A stretch of 64,000 bases of DNA from JAFCUW01 sp049898325 (GCF_049898325.1 NZ_JAFCXL010000002.1:1-64000), one strand, 5' to 3'; shown: positions 41,740-51,328, numbered from the stretch's first letter. Made by a program: numbers and translations. Notes: a model not told the origin generated them from the letters alone.

Positions 41740-43827
41740 TCAGGAACCCATGCCGCTGTGGCGCAACAAGGCGTCGATGCTCGGTTCGCGCCCGCGGAAG
41801 GCCTTGAACGATTCGAGCGCGGGGCGCGAGCCGCCGACGGCCAGGATTTCTTGCTGAAAACGCTTGCCCGTATCGGCCGACAGGCTGCCGCCACCGGCCG
41901 CCACCGCTTCTTCGAAGGCGGCGTAGGCGTCGGCGGACAAGACTTCCGCCCACTTGTAGCTATAGTACCCGGCTGCGTAGCCGCCGGCAAAAATATGCCC
42001 GAACGAGTGTTGGAAACGGTTGAAGGCGGGCGGCATCATGACGGAAAACTTTTGACGGACGTCATTGATGAGTTCCTGCACGCTTTGCTCGCTGGCGGGA
42101 TCGAAGTCGTAGTGCAAATGCATGTCGACCAGGGAAAACTCCACCTGGCGCAGCGTCTGCATGCCCGACTGGAAATTTTTGGCGGCCAGCATCTTGTCGT
42201 ACAGGGCGCGGGGCAGTGGCTCGCCCGTCTTGACGTGGCCGGTCAGCTGTTGCAGTACTTCCCACTCCCAGCAGAAATTTTCCATGAACTGGGACGGCAA
42301 TTCCACTGCATCCCACTCGACGCCGGAAATGCCGGACACGCCGATTTCATCGACTTGCGTGAGCATGTGGTGCAGGCCGTGACCGAATTCGTGGAACAGG
42401 GTGGTGACCTCGTCGTGGGTGAACAGCGAGCTTTGCTGCACGCCGTCGACGGTGGCGGGCGGGGTGAAGTTGCAGGTGAGATAGGCAATCGGCGTTTGCA
42501 CGGCGCCGCCGATGTCGAGCCGGCGACCGCGCGCATCGTCCATCCAGGCGCCGCCGCCCTTGCCGGCGCGGGCGTACAGGTCGAGGTAGAACTGGCCGAT
42601 CAGTTCGCCGTCGCGCTCGATGCGGAAGAAGCGCACATCGGGATGCCAGACGGCGGCCGTGTCAGGCCCAATCGACACGGAAAACAGTTGTTCGACCAGC
42701 TTGAACAGGCCGTCGACCACTTTCGGTTCGGGGAAGTACTGTTTGACTTCCTGGGCGGAAAACGCGTAACGCTGTTCCTGCAGTTTTTCCGAGGCGTAGG
42801 CGAGGTCCCAGGCTTCGAGCTGGGCGATGCCCAGGTGTTCGCTGGCGAAGGCGCGCAGTTCGGCCAGGTCTTTCTCGGCGTAGGGGCGGGCCCGGCGCGC
42901 CAGGTCTTCCAGGAATTCGATGACGTGCTCGGGGCTCTGGGCCATTTTCGGCACCAGCGACACTTCGGCGAAGTTGCGGTAATCGAGCAGTTTGGCTTCT
43001 TCGTCGCGCAGTTTGAGCAAGGTGGCGATGTTGGCCGTGTTGTCCCATTTTTCCAGCTCGGAAAACACGGTGCCCATTTCGGACGCCTTGGTGGCGCTGG
43101 CGCGGTAAATGGTTTCACGCAGGCTGCGCTTGTGGGCAAATTGCAGCACCGGGAAATAGCTGGGGTAGTGCAGTGTGAACAGGTAGCCCGTCTTGCCGGC
43201 CGCTTCGGCGGCGGCGTGCGCGGCCTGGCGGGCATCGTCGGGCACGCCGTCGAGGTCGGCCACGTCGGCCACCACGAGCTGGTAGTCGTTGGTGGCGTCG
43301 AGCACGTTTTCAGAGAAGCGGGTGCTCACGGCGGCGTGCTGTTCCTGGATGTCGGCAAAGCGCGCTTTTTTCGATTCGGGCAATTCGGCGCCGCCCAGGC
43401 GGAAGTCGCGCAGGGCGTTGTCGATGATTTTCTTGCGCGCCGGCGCCAGGTTGACGGTGTCGGGGTTGGCCTTTAATTGCTTGTACTTGGCGAACAGGGC
43501 CTCGTTTTGCGACAGCGCCGTCCAGAACTCCGTCACCTTCGGCTGGTTGTCGTTGTAGACGGCGCGCAATTCCGGCGTGTCCATCACGCTGTTGAGGTGG
43601 TTGACGATGCCCCAGGCGCGGCCCAGGTGCTCGGTGGCCACTTCCAGCGGGGTGACGAAGTCGTCCCAGCTGACGGTGTCGGCAGGCTGCTCGAGCCGGC
43701 TTACCACGGCGCTCGCCTCGGCGATGAGCGCATCGACGGCCGCGGACACGTGTTCTGGGCGGATGGCGTCGAAGCGGGGCAGGCCCGAAAAATCGAGCAA
43801 GGGGTTGGAAATGGTTTCAGTAGTCAT
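41740..43827 (-). CDS. prlC: oligopeptidase A, M3 family
   Basis: This is a cytoplasmic zinc metallopeptidase of 695 aa that degrades short peptides, including cleaved signal peptides. The thimet-type motif HEFGH (H479, E480, H483) is followed at the usual distance by the third ligand in the SQFMENF-region Glu. The N-terminal (NPLLDFSGLPRFDAIRPEHV) and C-terminal (RHSGMGS) ends fit oligopeptidase A rather than dipeptidyl carboxypeptidase. It lies downstream of folD on the same strand with an 84-base gap containing a GC-rich inverted repeat. Confidence 0.95.
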   Translation of the reverse strand: MTTETISNPLLDFSGLPRFDAIRPEHVSAAVDALIAEASAVVSRLEQPADTVSWDDFVTPLEVATEHLGRAWGIVNHLNSVMDTPELRAVYNDNQPKVTEFWTALSQNEALFAKYKQLKANPDTVNLAPARKKIIDNALRDFRLGGAELPESKKARFADIQEQHAAVSTRFSENVLDATNDYQLVVADVADLDGVPDDARQAAHAAAEAAGKTGYLFTLHYPSYFPVLQFAHKRSLRETIYRASATKASEMGTVFSELEKWDNTANIATLLKLRDEEAKLLDYRNFAEVSLVPKMAQSPEHVIEFLEDLARRARPYAEKDLAELRAFASEHLGIAQLEAWDLAYASEKLQEQRYAFSAQEVKQYFPEPKVVDGLFKLVEQLFSVSIGPDTAAVWHPDVRFFRIERDGELIGQFYLDLYARAGKGGGAWMDDARGRRLDIGGAVQTPIAYLTCNFTPPATVDGVQQSSLFTHDEVTTLFHEFGHGLHHMLTQVDEIGVSGISGVEWDAVELPSQFMENFCWEWEVLQQLTGHVKTGEPLPRALYDKMLAAKNFQSGMQTLRQVEFSLVDMHLHYDFDPASEQSVQELINDVRQKFSVMMPPAFNRFQHSFGHIFAGGYAAGYYSYKWAEVLSADAYAAFEEAVAAGGGSLSADTGKRFQQEILAVGGSRPALESFKAFRGREPSIDALLRHSGMGS

Positions 43828-43911
43828 GATGGGTGCTTTCCAATGTCAGATTCAGACGCCGACGAAGCGCACAGCGTGTGCGCCCCGGCCGGATTTTTTC
43901 GTGCCGTTCGT

Positions 43912-44763
43912 TCAGCCCGGCTCGCGCTCGGCCGCTTCCACGGTATTCATCAACAGCATGGTGATCGTCATCGGCCCGACGCCGCCCGGCACCGGGGTGA
44001 TGAAGGCGGCCACCTGGGCCACCGCCGCGGTGTCGACATCGCCGCACAGCTTGCCCGCATCGTCGCGGTTCATGCCCACATCGATGACGATGGCGCCCGG
44101 CTTGACCATGTCGGCCGTCAAGGTGTTGCGGCGACCGACGGCGGCCACCACCACATCGGCTTGCCGGGTGTACAGGCCCAGGTCCGGCGTCGCACTATGG
44201 CAGATGGTGACGGTGGCGTTCGCTTGCAAGAGCAGCAGGGCCATTGGTTTGCCCACCGTGTTGCTGCGGCCAATCACCACCGCGTGCTTGCCGCGCAGGT
44301 CGACGCCGGTGCTCTCGATCAGTTTCATGCAGCCGTAGGGCGTGCAGGGGCGAAAGCCGGGCAGGCCCGTCATCAGTTCGCCGGCCGACAGCACCGAGTA
44401 GCCGTCGACATCCTTGGTGGTCGAGATCGCCTCGATCACCTTGTGCGGGTTGATGTGGCGCGGCAAGGGCATCTGCACCAGGATGCCGTGGATGGCGGGG
44501 TCGACGTTCAGGGCGGCGATGCGCGCCAGCAGGTCCGCTTCCGTCATTTCCGCTTCGTATTTTTCCAGCACCGAGTGAAAGCCCACGTCGGCGCAGGCCT
44601 TGACCTTGTTGCGCACGTAGACCTGGCTGGCCGGGTCGGCGCCCACCAGGATCACCGCCAGGCCCGGTTGCTTGCCGCGGGCGGCGAGGGCGGCGGCGCG
44701 ACGGGCGATCTCGCTACGCAGGGTGTGGGAAAGGGCGACGCCATCGATCAGTTGTGCGGACAT
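43912..44763 (-). CDS. folD: bifunctional methylenetetrahydrofolate dehydrogenase/cyclohydrolase
   Basis: FolD interconverts methylene-, methenyl- and formyl-tetrahydrofolate with NADP for one-carbon metabolism in the cytoplasm. Length is 283 aa. The catalytic Y49 and K53 lie in VYVRNKVKACADVGF, and the family signatures PLPRHIN and VVIGRSNTVGKPMALLLL (Rossmann loop) are present, as is the C-terminal PVPGGVGPMT. I start at ATG 44763 (MSAQLIDGVAL); an upstream frame extension is not conserved. It is divergent from the pyruvate dehydrogenase operon across 280 bases. Confidence 0.96.
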   Translation of the reverse strand: MSAQLIDGVALSHTLRSEIARRAAALAARGKQPGLAVILVGADPASQVYVRNKVKACADVGFHSVLEKYEAEMTEADLLARIAALNVDPAIHGILVQMPLPRHINPHKVIEAISTTKDVDGYSVLSAGELMTGLPGFRPCTPYGCMKLIESTGVDLRGKHAVVIGRSNTVGKPMALLLLQANATVTICHSATPDLGLYTRQADVVVAAVGRRNTLTADMVKPGAIVIDVGMNRDDAGKLCGDVDTAAVAQVAAFITPVPGGVGPMTITMLLMNTVEAAEREPG

Positions 44764-44929
44764 AGGGATATATAAGTAGAAGAAGCGGAGAGGAACCGCG
44801 ATTATAAGGCGCACGCCAGGTTCGCGCCGCGCCCGTACGCACTGGCGCCGCGGGAAAAAGCGGTGTCGTTCCACAATATGAAATCATATATCGCCATTTG
44901 AGATATTTCAGAAGTGCTGTTAGAATCTT

Positions 44930-44974
44930 TATACTAGGATAGGCTTCCACTTTATGACCTGGTAAATACACCAG
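44930..44974 (+). promoter_or_regulatory. aceE promoter region with palindromic operator
   Basis: A -10 element TATACT (44930-44935) lacks a good -35, which suggests an activator or a weak promoter. Downstream, CTGGT and ACCAG (44959-44963 and 44970-44974) form a perfect inverted repeat around AAATAC, positioned about 20 bases after the predicted start, where a repressor would act. The TGGT...ACCA form recalls GntR-type regulators such as PdhR, but the spacing differs from the E. coli site. TGAAAT/ATTTCA (44879-44884, 44905-44910) is a further inverted repeat upstream. Confidence 0.45.
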
Positions 44975-45043
44975 ACAACCGTCCGCCGGCTGATGCACCG
45001 CATCGCCAGCCTGGTAGGGCGCCCACCACAAGGAGACGCATCA

Positions 45044-47740
45044 ATGTCAGCTCAACTCGATCAGTTGACGGCCCAGGCCGCCAACGACCCGGACACCCTC
45101 GAAACCAAGGAATGGCTCGAAGCACTCGAAGCCGTGATTGAAAACGAGGGACCGGAGCGTGCCCATTACCTGATGGAGCGGCTGGTCGACCTGGCCCGTC
45201 GCCGTGGCGCCCACATCCCGTTTTCCAGCAATACCGCCTACGTCAACACCATTCCCACCCACCTGGAAACCCATTGCCCCGGCAACCTGGAATACGAAGA
45301 GCGCCTGCGCTCGTGGATGCGCTGGAACGCGATGGCGATGGTGGTCAAGGCCAACCGCGTCGACGGTGACCTGGGCGGCCACATTTCCTCGTTCGCCTCG
45401 CTGGCCAATATGCTCGGCATCGGCTTCAACCACTTCTGGCACGCCCCCACCGACACCCATGGCGGCGACCTGCTGTACATCCAGGGCCACTCCTCGCCCG
45501 GCGTGTACGCGCGCGCCTTCCTCGAAGGACGCCTGTCCGAAGACCAGTTGCTCAATTTCCGCCGCGAAGTCGATGGCAAGGGCCTGTCCTCGTACCCGCA
45601 CCCGAAACTGATGCCGACCTTCTGGCAGTTCCCCACCGTGTCGATGGGCTTGGGCCCGCTGATGGCGATCTACCAGGCGCGCTTCCTGAAATACCTGCAC
45701 GCGCGCGGCATCGCCGACACCGGCAACCGCAAGGTGTGGGTCTTCTGCGGCGACGGCGAGATGGACGAGCCCGAATCGATGGGCGCGATCGGCATGGCCG
45801 CGCGCGAGCGTCTCGACAACCTCGTCATGGTCGTCAACTGTAATCTGCAGCGCCTGGACGGTCCCGTGCGCGGCAACGGCAAGATCATCCAGGAACTCGA
45901 AGCGGACTTCCGCGGCGCTGGCTGGAACGTCGTCAAGGTGGTGTGGGGTCCCGGCTGGGACGCCCTGCTGGCCAAGGACAAGGACGGCATCCTGCAGCGC
46001 GTGATGATGGAAACCGTCGACGGCGAATACCAGAACTACAAGGCCAAGGACGGCGCGTACGTGCGCAAGCACTTCTTCGGCAAGCACCCGGAGCTGCTGA
46101 AAATGGTCGCCAACATGACCGACGACGACATCTGGCGCCTCACCCGGGGCGGTCACGACCCGCATAAAATCTACGCCGCCTTCAAGGTCGCGCAAGAGAA
46201 CAAGGGCACCCCCACGGTCCTGCTGGTGAAAACCGTCAAGGGCTTCGGCATGGGCAAATCGGGCGAAGCGCGCAACACGGCGCACCAGACCAAGAAGCTC
46301 GACGACGACGCCATCCGCGAAATGCGCGACCGCTTCGCCATCCCGATCCCGGACGACCAGCTGGCCGACATCCCTTTCTTCAAGCCGGCCGACGACGCCC
46401 CGGAAATGGTGTATCTGCACGAGCGCCGCAAGGCGCTGGGCGGCTACCTGCCGCAGCGCCGCCCGAAAGCGGACGAGAAGCTGACCATTCCCCCCCTGTC
46501 GGCGTTCCAGAACGTGCTCGACGCCACCGCCGAAGGCCGCGAAATCTCCACCACGCAGAGTTTTGTGCGGATCATTTCGACGCTGCTGCGCGACCCGAGC
46601 CTGGGCCAGCGCATCGTGCCGATCCTGGTCGACGAATCGCGCACCTTCGGCATGGAAGGGCTGTTCCGCCAGATCGGTATTTTCAACCAGCAGGGCCAGT
46701 TGTACGAGCCGGTCGACAAGGACCAGGTGATGTACTACCGCGAAGACAAGGCCGGCCAGATTCTGCAGGAGGGTATCAATGAAGCGGGCGGCATGAGCTC
46801 GTGGATCGCCGCGGCGACGTCGTACTCGACCAACAACCGCGTCATGATCCCGTTCTACACCTTCTACTCGATGTTCGGCATGCAGCGCATCGGCGACCTG
46901 GTATGGGCCGCCGGCGACATGCGTGCACGCGGCTTCCTGATGGGCGGCACGGCAGGGCGCACTACCCTCAACGGCGAAGGCTTGCAGCACGAAGACGGCC
47001 ATAGCCACATCTTCGCCGCCACCGTCCCCAACTGCATGCCCTACGACCCCACCTTCGCCCACGAAGTGGCGGTGATCGTCCAGGACGGCCTGCGCCGCAT
47101 GGTCGACGAGCAGGAAGACGTGTTTTATTACATCACCCTGATGAACGAGAACTACCCGATGCCAGGCCTGCACCAGGGCACCGAGCAGCAGATCCTCAAG
47201 GGCATGTACCTGTTGCAGGAAGGCCCGCAAGAGGCCAAGGCGCGCGTGCAGCTGATCGGCTCGGGCACCATCCTGCGCGAATCGATTTTCGCCGCCGAGC
47301 TGTTGATGAACGACTGGGGCATCGCCGCCGACGTCTGGTCGGCGCCATCGCTGACCATGGTGGCCCGCGACGGCGCCGATTGCGAGCGCTGGAACATGGT
47401 CAACCCGACCGCCGAACAGCGCGTGCCGTATGCGACCCAATTGCTGCAATCGACGACCGGTCCGATCATCTCCACCACCGACTACGTGCGCCTGTTCTCC
47501 GACCAGATCCGCCCGTACGTGCCGACCGGTCGCCATTTCACGGCGCTCGGCACGGATGGCTTCGGCCGCTCCGATTCGCGCGTCAAGCTGCGCGAATTCT
47601 TCGAGGTCAACCGCTACTACGTCACGGTGGCCGCGCTCAAGGCGCTCGCCGACGAAGGCGTGCTGCCGCTGTCGACGGTGGCCGAAGCGGTGGCCAAGTA
47701 CGGCATCAATCCGAACAAGCCCAATCCGGTTACCCAGTAA
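45044..47740 (+). CDS. aceE: pyruvate dehydrogenase E1 component, homodimeric type
   Basis: E1 decarboxylates pyruvate with thiamine diphosphate and passes the acetyl group to the lipoyl arm of E2. The 898-aa length is that of the homodimeric E1 of proteobacteria. The thiamine-binding motif GDGEMDEPES...NCN is present in the N-terminal third, and the HSHIF and NENYPMPGL segments lie in the C-terminal part. I start at ATG 45044, eight bases after AAGGAG; the frame is open upstream but not conserved. It is first in the aceE-aceF-lpdA operon, 75 bases before aceF, with a hairpin between. Confidence 0.97.
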   Translation: MSAQLDQLTAQAANDPDTLETKEWLEALEAVIENEGPERAHYLMERLVDLARRRGAHIPFSSNTAYVNTIPTHLETHCPGNLEYEERLRSWMRWNAMAMVVKANRVDGDLGGHISSFASLANMLGIGFNHFWHAPTDTHGGDLLYIQGHSSPGVYARAFLEGRLSEDQLLNFRREVDGKGLSSYPHPKLMPTFWQFPTVSMGLGPLMAIYQARFLKYLHARGIADTGNRKVWVFCGDGEMDEPESMGAIGMAARERLDNLVMVVNCNLQRLDGPVRGNGKIIQELEADFRGAGWNVVKVVWGPGWDALLAKDKDGILQRVMMETVDGEYQNYKAKDGAYVRKHFFGKHPELLKMVANMTDDDIWRLTRGGHDPHKIYAAFKVAQENKGTPTVLLVKTVKGFGMGKSGEARNTAHQTKKLDDDAIREMRDRFAIPIPDDQLADIPFFKPADDAPEMVYLHERRKALGGYLPQRRPKADEKLTIPPLSAFQNVLDATAEGREISTTQSFVRIISTLLRDPSLGQRIVPILVDESRTFGMEGLFRQIGIFNQQGQLYEPVDKDQVMYYREDKAGQILQEGINEAGGMSSWIAAATSYSTNNRVMIPFYTFYSMFGMQRIGDLVWAAGDMRARGFLMGGTAGRTTLNGEGLQHEDGHSHIFAATVPNCMPYDPTFAHEVAVIVQDGLRRMVDEQEDVFYYITLMNENYPMPGLHQGTEQQILKGMYLLQEGPQEAKARVQLIGSGTILRESIFAAELLMNDWGIAADVWSAPSLTMVARDGADCERWNMVNPTAEQRVPYATQLLQSTTGPIISTTDYVRLFSDQIRPYVPTGRHFTALGTDGFGRSDSRVKLREFFEVNRYYVTVAALKALADEGVLPLSTVAEAVAKYGINPNKPNPVTQ

Positions 47741-47751
47741 TGCTCGTGGTG

Positions 47752-47780
47752 GGGAGGCAGCCTCGCGGGGACTGCCTCCC
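47752..47780 (+). other. hairpin between aceE and aceF
   Basis: GGGAGGCAG (47752-47760) and CTGCCTCCC (47772-47780) are perfect 9-bp arms around an 11-base loop, 12 bases after the aceE stop. Only two T follow, so it is a poor terminator; it could be an RNA-processing or stability element, or an attenuator setting E1 to E2/E3 ratio. Confidence 0.6.
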
Positions 47781-47815
47781 TTCACGTCCCAACAAATAGA
47801 AAACGGAGTCATGCC

Positions 47816-49501
47816 ATGAGCATTGTGGAAGTCAAGGTCCCGGATATCGGCGATTTCAAGGAAGTGGAAGTGATCGAATTGATGGTCAAGGTGGGCGACA
47901 CCATCAAGGTCGACCAGTCGCTGCTGACGGTCGAGTCGGACAAGGCCAGCATGGAAATTCCATCGTCGGCGGCCGGCGTGGTGAAAGAAATCAAGGTCAA
48001 GGTCGGTGACAAGGTGGCCGAAGGTTCGCTGGTGCTGATGGTGGAAGCGGCCGACGCTGCCGCTGCCCCCGCCGCTGCTCCCGCTGCTGCTGCCGCCGCC
48101 GCCCCTGCGGCTGCCGCCCCGGCTGTCGCTGTGGCGCCAGCCGCTGCCGCGCCGGCGGCCGCCGGCGGTATCGTCGAAGTCAAGGTGCCCGACATCGGCG
48201 ACTTCAAGGAAGTCGAAGTCATCGAACTGATGGTCAAGGTGGGCGACACCATCAAGGTCGACCAGTCGCTGCTGACGGTCGAATCGGACAAGGCCAGCAT
48301 GGAAATTCCCTCGTCGACGGCTGGCGTGGTGAAAGAAATCAAGGTCAAGGTGGGCGACAAGGTGGCCGAAGGCTCGCTGGTGCTGCTGGTCGAAGCCAGC
48401 GGCGGCGCCGCCGCCGCGCCGGCCGCTGCTGCTGCTGCTGCACCTGCCGCTGCTGCTGCTGCCGTACCTGCTGCTGCTGCCGCCGCCGCCGCCGCCCCTG
48501 CCGCCGCCACGGCGACTGTCGCCGCGCCGGCCGCCGCCGCCGCGCCCTCGGCCGCCCAGGTGGACGCCTCCAAGGCCCACGCTTCTCCCTCGATCCGCAA
48601 GTTCGCCCGCGAACTCGGTGTCGATCTGGGCCGGGTCGGTGGCAGCGGTCCGAAAGGCCGCATCACCCAGCTCGACGTGCAGAACTTCGTCAAGGGTGTG
48701 CTCGCCGAAGGTCCCGTGGCCAAGGCGCCGGCCGCCGCGCCTGCCGCCGGTGGCGGCCTGACGCTGCTGCCATGGCCGTCGCTCGACTTCAGCAAATTCG
48801 GCACGACCGAAGAGCTGCCACTGTCGCGCATCAAGAAGATCAGCGGCCCGAACCTGCACCGCAACTGGGTCATGATCCCGCACGTGACGCAGTACGACAA
48901 GTCGGACGTGACGGACCTGGAACAGTTCCGCGTCGAGTCAAACGCCGCGCTGGCCAAGGCCAAGTCGACCGTCAAGCTGACCATGCTGGCGTTTGTCATC
49001 AAGGCCGCCGTCACCGCCCTGAAGAAATTCCCCGCGTTTAATGCGTCGCTGTCGGCCGACGGCGCCAGCCTGATCCTCAAGCAGTACTACAACATCGGCT
49101 TCGCCGCCGACACCCCGCAAGGGCTGGTGGTGCCCGTGCTGAAAGACGCCGACAAAAAAACCGTGTCGCAGATCGCCACCGAGATGGGCGAACTGTCCGC
49201 GCAGGCGCGCGACGGCAAGCTCAAGCCGACCGACATGCAGGGCGCGTCGTTCACCATTTCGTCGCTGGGCGGGATTGGCGGGACGTATTTCACGCCGATT
49301 ATCAATGCGCCCGAAGTGGCGATCCTGGGCCTGTCGAAAACGGCGATGGAACCGGTGTGGGACGGCGAGGCATTCCAGCCCCGCCTGATGCTGCCCTTGT
49401 CGCTGTCGTATGACCACCGCGTCATCGACGGCGCCATGGGCGCGCGTTTTACTGCCTACCTGGCCGATATCCTGGCCGACCTGCGCAAAACCCTGCTGTG
49501 A
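47816..49501 (+). CDS. aceF: dihydrolipoamide acetyltransferase (E2) with two lipoyl domains
   Basis: E2 is the core of the pyruvate dehydrogenase complex and transfers the acetyl group to CoA. Order along 561 aa: lipoyl domain 1 (1-77, lipoyl-Lys K43), Ala/Pro linker, lipoyl domain 2 (119-193, K159), a second long Ala/Pro linker, peripheral-subunit-binding domain (SPSIRKFARELGVDLGRVGG, about 258-295), and the acyltransferase domain from about 325. The active site is SYDHRVIDGA with H534 and D538. The two lipoyl domains are almost identical and so is much of their DNA. The linkers are long GCC/GCT runs. The start follows an ACGGAG site. It is the second gene of the operon. Confidence 0.97.
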   Translation: MSIVEVKVPDIGDFKEVEVIELMVKVGDTIKVDQSLLTVESDKASMEIPSSAAGVVKEIKVKVGDKVAEGSLVLMVEAADAAAAPAAAPAAAAAAAPAAAAPAVAVAPAAAAPAAAGGIVEVKVPDIGDFKEVEVIELMVKVGDTIKVDQSLLTVESDKASMEIPSSTAGVVKEIKVKVGDKVAEGSLVLLVEASGGAAAAPAAAAAAAPAAAAAAVPAAAAAAAAAPAAATATVAAPAAAAAPSAAQVDASKAHASPSIRKFARELGVDLGRVGGSGPKGRITQLDVQNFVKGVLAEGPVAKAPAAAPAAGGGLTLLPWPSLDFSKFGTTEELPLSRIKKISGPNLHRNWVMIPHVTQYDKSDVTDLEQFRVESNAALAKAKSTVKLTMLAFVIKAAVTALKKFPAFNASLSADGASLILKQYYNIGFAADTPQGLVVPVLKDADKKTVSQIATEMGELSAQARDGKLKPTDMQGASFTISSLGGIGGTYFTPIINAPEVAILGLSKTAMEPVWDGEAFQPRLMLPLSLSYDHRVIDGAMGARFTAYLADILADLRKTLL

Positions 49502-49512
49502 TTGGAGCATCG

Positions 49513-51297
49513 ATGAGCACTATTGAAATCAAAGTCCCCAACATCGGCGATTTTAAGGAAGTCGAGATCATCGAAATCCTGGTCAAGGCGGGCGACACCA
49601 TCAAGGCCGACCAGTCCCTGATCACGGTCGAGTCCGACAAGGCCAGCATGGAAATTCCCTCGTCGGCCGCCGGCGTGGTCAGGGAGCTCAAAGTCAAGGT
49701 GGGCGACAAGGTGGCCGAAGGCTCGCTGTTGCTGATGCTTGAAGAGGCCGCCGCTGCCGCCGCACCCGCTGCCGCTGCACCTGCAGCCGCCGCACCTGCA
49801 GCCGCCGCACCTGCCGCACCGGCGGCTGCGCCGGCCGCCACCGCGCCCGCCTCGGCGTCCTTTGCCGGCAAGGCCGACATCGAATGCGAGATGATGGTGC
49901 TGGGCGCCGGTCCCGGCGGCTATTCGGCCGCCTTCCGTGCCGCCGACCTGGGCATGGACACGGTCCTGATCGAGCGCTATCCGACCCTGGGCGGGGTGTG
50001 CCTGAACGTCGGCTGCATCCCCTCGAAAGCGCTGCTGCACGTGGCGGCGGTGATCGACGAGACGGCCACCATGTCCAAGCACGGCATCAGCTTCGCCGCG
50101 CCTGCCATCGACATCGACCAGCTGCGCGGCTGGAAAGAGAAAGTGGTCAGCAAGATGACCGGCGGCCTGGCCGGCATGGCCAAGGCGCGCAAGGTCAAGG
50201 TGGTGCAGGGCGTCGGCCAGTTCGTCGGTCCGCACCACATCGAAGTGACGGCCGGCGACGGCAGCAAGACCGTCATCGCCTTCAAGCAGGCCATCATCGC
50301 CGCCGGTTCTTCGGTGGTGAACCTGCCGTTCGTGCCGGAAGATCCGCGCATCGTCGATTCGACGGGCGCGCTGGAACTGCGCGCGATTCCAAAGAAAATG
50401 CTGGTCATCGGCGGCGGCATCATCGGCCTGGAAATGGCCACCGTGTACTCGACGCTGGGCGCGCGCATCGATGTCGTCGAAATGCTCGACGGCCTGATGC
50501 AGGGCGCCGACCGCGACATGGTCAAGGTCTGGCAGAAGTACAACGAAGCGCGCTTCGACAACATCATGACCAAGACCAAGACGGTGGGCGTGGAAGCGCT
50601 CCCCGAGGGCATCAAGGTGACGTTCGCCGCCGCCGAGGAAGGCGCCACGGCGCCGCCGCCGCAGCTCTATGACATGGTGCTGGTGGCGGTCGGACGCAGC
50701 CCGAACGGCGCCAAGGTGGCCGCCGACAAGGCCGGCGTGACCGTCAGCGAGCGAGGCTTCATCGCCGTCGACAAGCAGATGCGCACCAACGTGCCACACA
50801 TCTTCGCCATCGGCGACCTGGTCGGCCAGCCCATGCTGGCCCACAAGGCGGTGCACGAGGCGCACGTGGCGGCCGAGGCGGCGCACGGCGAGAAGGCCTT
50901 CTTCGACGTCAAGGTGATTCCGTCGGTGGCCTACACCGATCCCGAAGTGGCATGGGTCGGCATCACCGAGGACGAGGCCAAGGCCAAGGGCATCAAGCTC
51001 GAGAAGGGCCACTTCCCGTGGGCCGCTTCCGGGCGCGCCGTCGCCAATGGCCGCGACGAGGGCTTCACCAAGCTGCTGTTCGATGCCGAGACCCACCGCA
51101 TCGTCGGCGGCGGCATCGTCGGCACCCATGCGGGCGACATGATCGGAGAAATCGCGCTGGCCATCGAAATGGGCGCCGACGGCGTCGATATCGGCAAGAC
51201 GATCCACCCCCATCCGACGCTCGGTGAGTCGATCGGCATGGCGGCCGAAGTGTACGAAGGCGTGTGCACCGACCTGCCACCGCCGCGCAAGCGCTAA
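49513..51297 (+). CDS. lpdA: dihydrolipoamide dehydrogenase (E3) with N-terminal lipoyl domain
   Basis: E3 re-oxidises the dihydrolipoyl arm and makes NADH, using FAD and a redox disulfide. The 594-aa protein is about 120 residues longer than ordinary E3 because it begins with a lipoyl domain (K43 in ESDKASMEIP) and an Ala/Pro linker (about 78-118). The flavoprotein part follows: FAD loop GAGPGGYSAA, redox cysteines C163 and C168 in GGVCLNVGCIPSK, NAD loop GGGIIGLEMA, and the C-terminal HPHPTLGE with the active-site His. I start at ATG 49513, six bases after TTGGAG, rather than the overlapping GTG at 49498. Last gene of the operon, followed by a GC-rich hairpin. Confidence 0.97.
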   Translation: MSTIEIKVPNIGDFKEVEIIEILVKAGDTIKADQSLITVESDKASMEIPSSAAGVVRELKVKVGDKVAEGSLLLMLEEAAAAAAPAAAAPAAAAPAAAAPAAPAAAPAATAPASASFAGKADIECEMMVLGAGPGGYSAAFRAADLGMDTVLIERYPTLGGVCLNVGCIPSKALLHVAAVIDETATMSKHGISFAAPAIDIDQLRGWKEKVVSKMTGGLAGMAKARKVKVVQGVGQFVGPHHIEVTAGDGSKTVIAFKQAIIAAGSSVVNLPFVPEDPRIVDSTGALELRAIPKKMLVIGGGIIGLEMATVYSTLGARIDVVEMLDGLMQGADRDMVKVWQKYNEARFDNIMTKTKTVGVEALPEGIKVTFAAAEEGATAPPPQLYDMVLVAVGRSPNGAKVAADKAGVTVSERGFIAVDKQMRTNVPHIFAIGDLVGQPMLAHKAVHEAHVAAEAAHGEKAFFDVKVIPSVAYTDPEVAWVGITEDEAKAKGIKLEKGHFPWAASGRAVANGRDEGFTKLLFDAETHRIVGGGIVGTHAGDMIGEIALAIEMGADGVDIGKTIHPHPTLGESIGMAAEVYEGVCTDLPPPRKR

Positions 51298-51303
51298 AGT
51301 TCC

Positions 51304-51328
51304 CGGCCCGGTCGCAACGACCGGGCCG
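51304..51328 (+). terminator. GC-rich hairpin after lpdA
   Basis: CGGCCCGGTCG / CGACCGGGCCG form a perfect 11-bp stem with a CAA loop, six bases after the lpdA stop. There is no U-run, so termination may be partial or need Rho, but the position marks the end of the pdh operon. Confidence 0.6.

Noticed and set aside
43828..43911. Inverted repeat GCGCACA/GTGTGCGC between folD and the oligopeptidase gene as a terminator
   Set aside because: On the minus strand, where both genes lie, no T-run follows the stem, so termination is not supported.
48056..48545. GCC/GCT repeats as a satellite or mobile repeat
   Set aside because: They encode the Ala/Pro-rich linkers between E2 domains, a normal feature of the family.
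45047..48883. Very long minus-strand reading frame (over 1,200 codons) across aceE and aceF
   Set aside because: It is antisense to clearly conserved genes, is rich in His/Arg/Gly/Asp low-complexity text, and results from the GC-rich third codon position.
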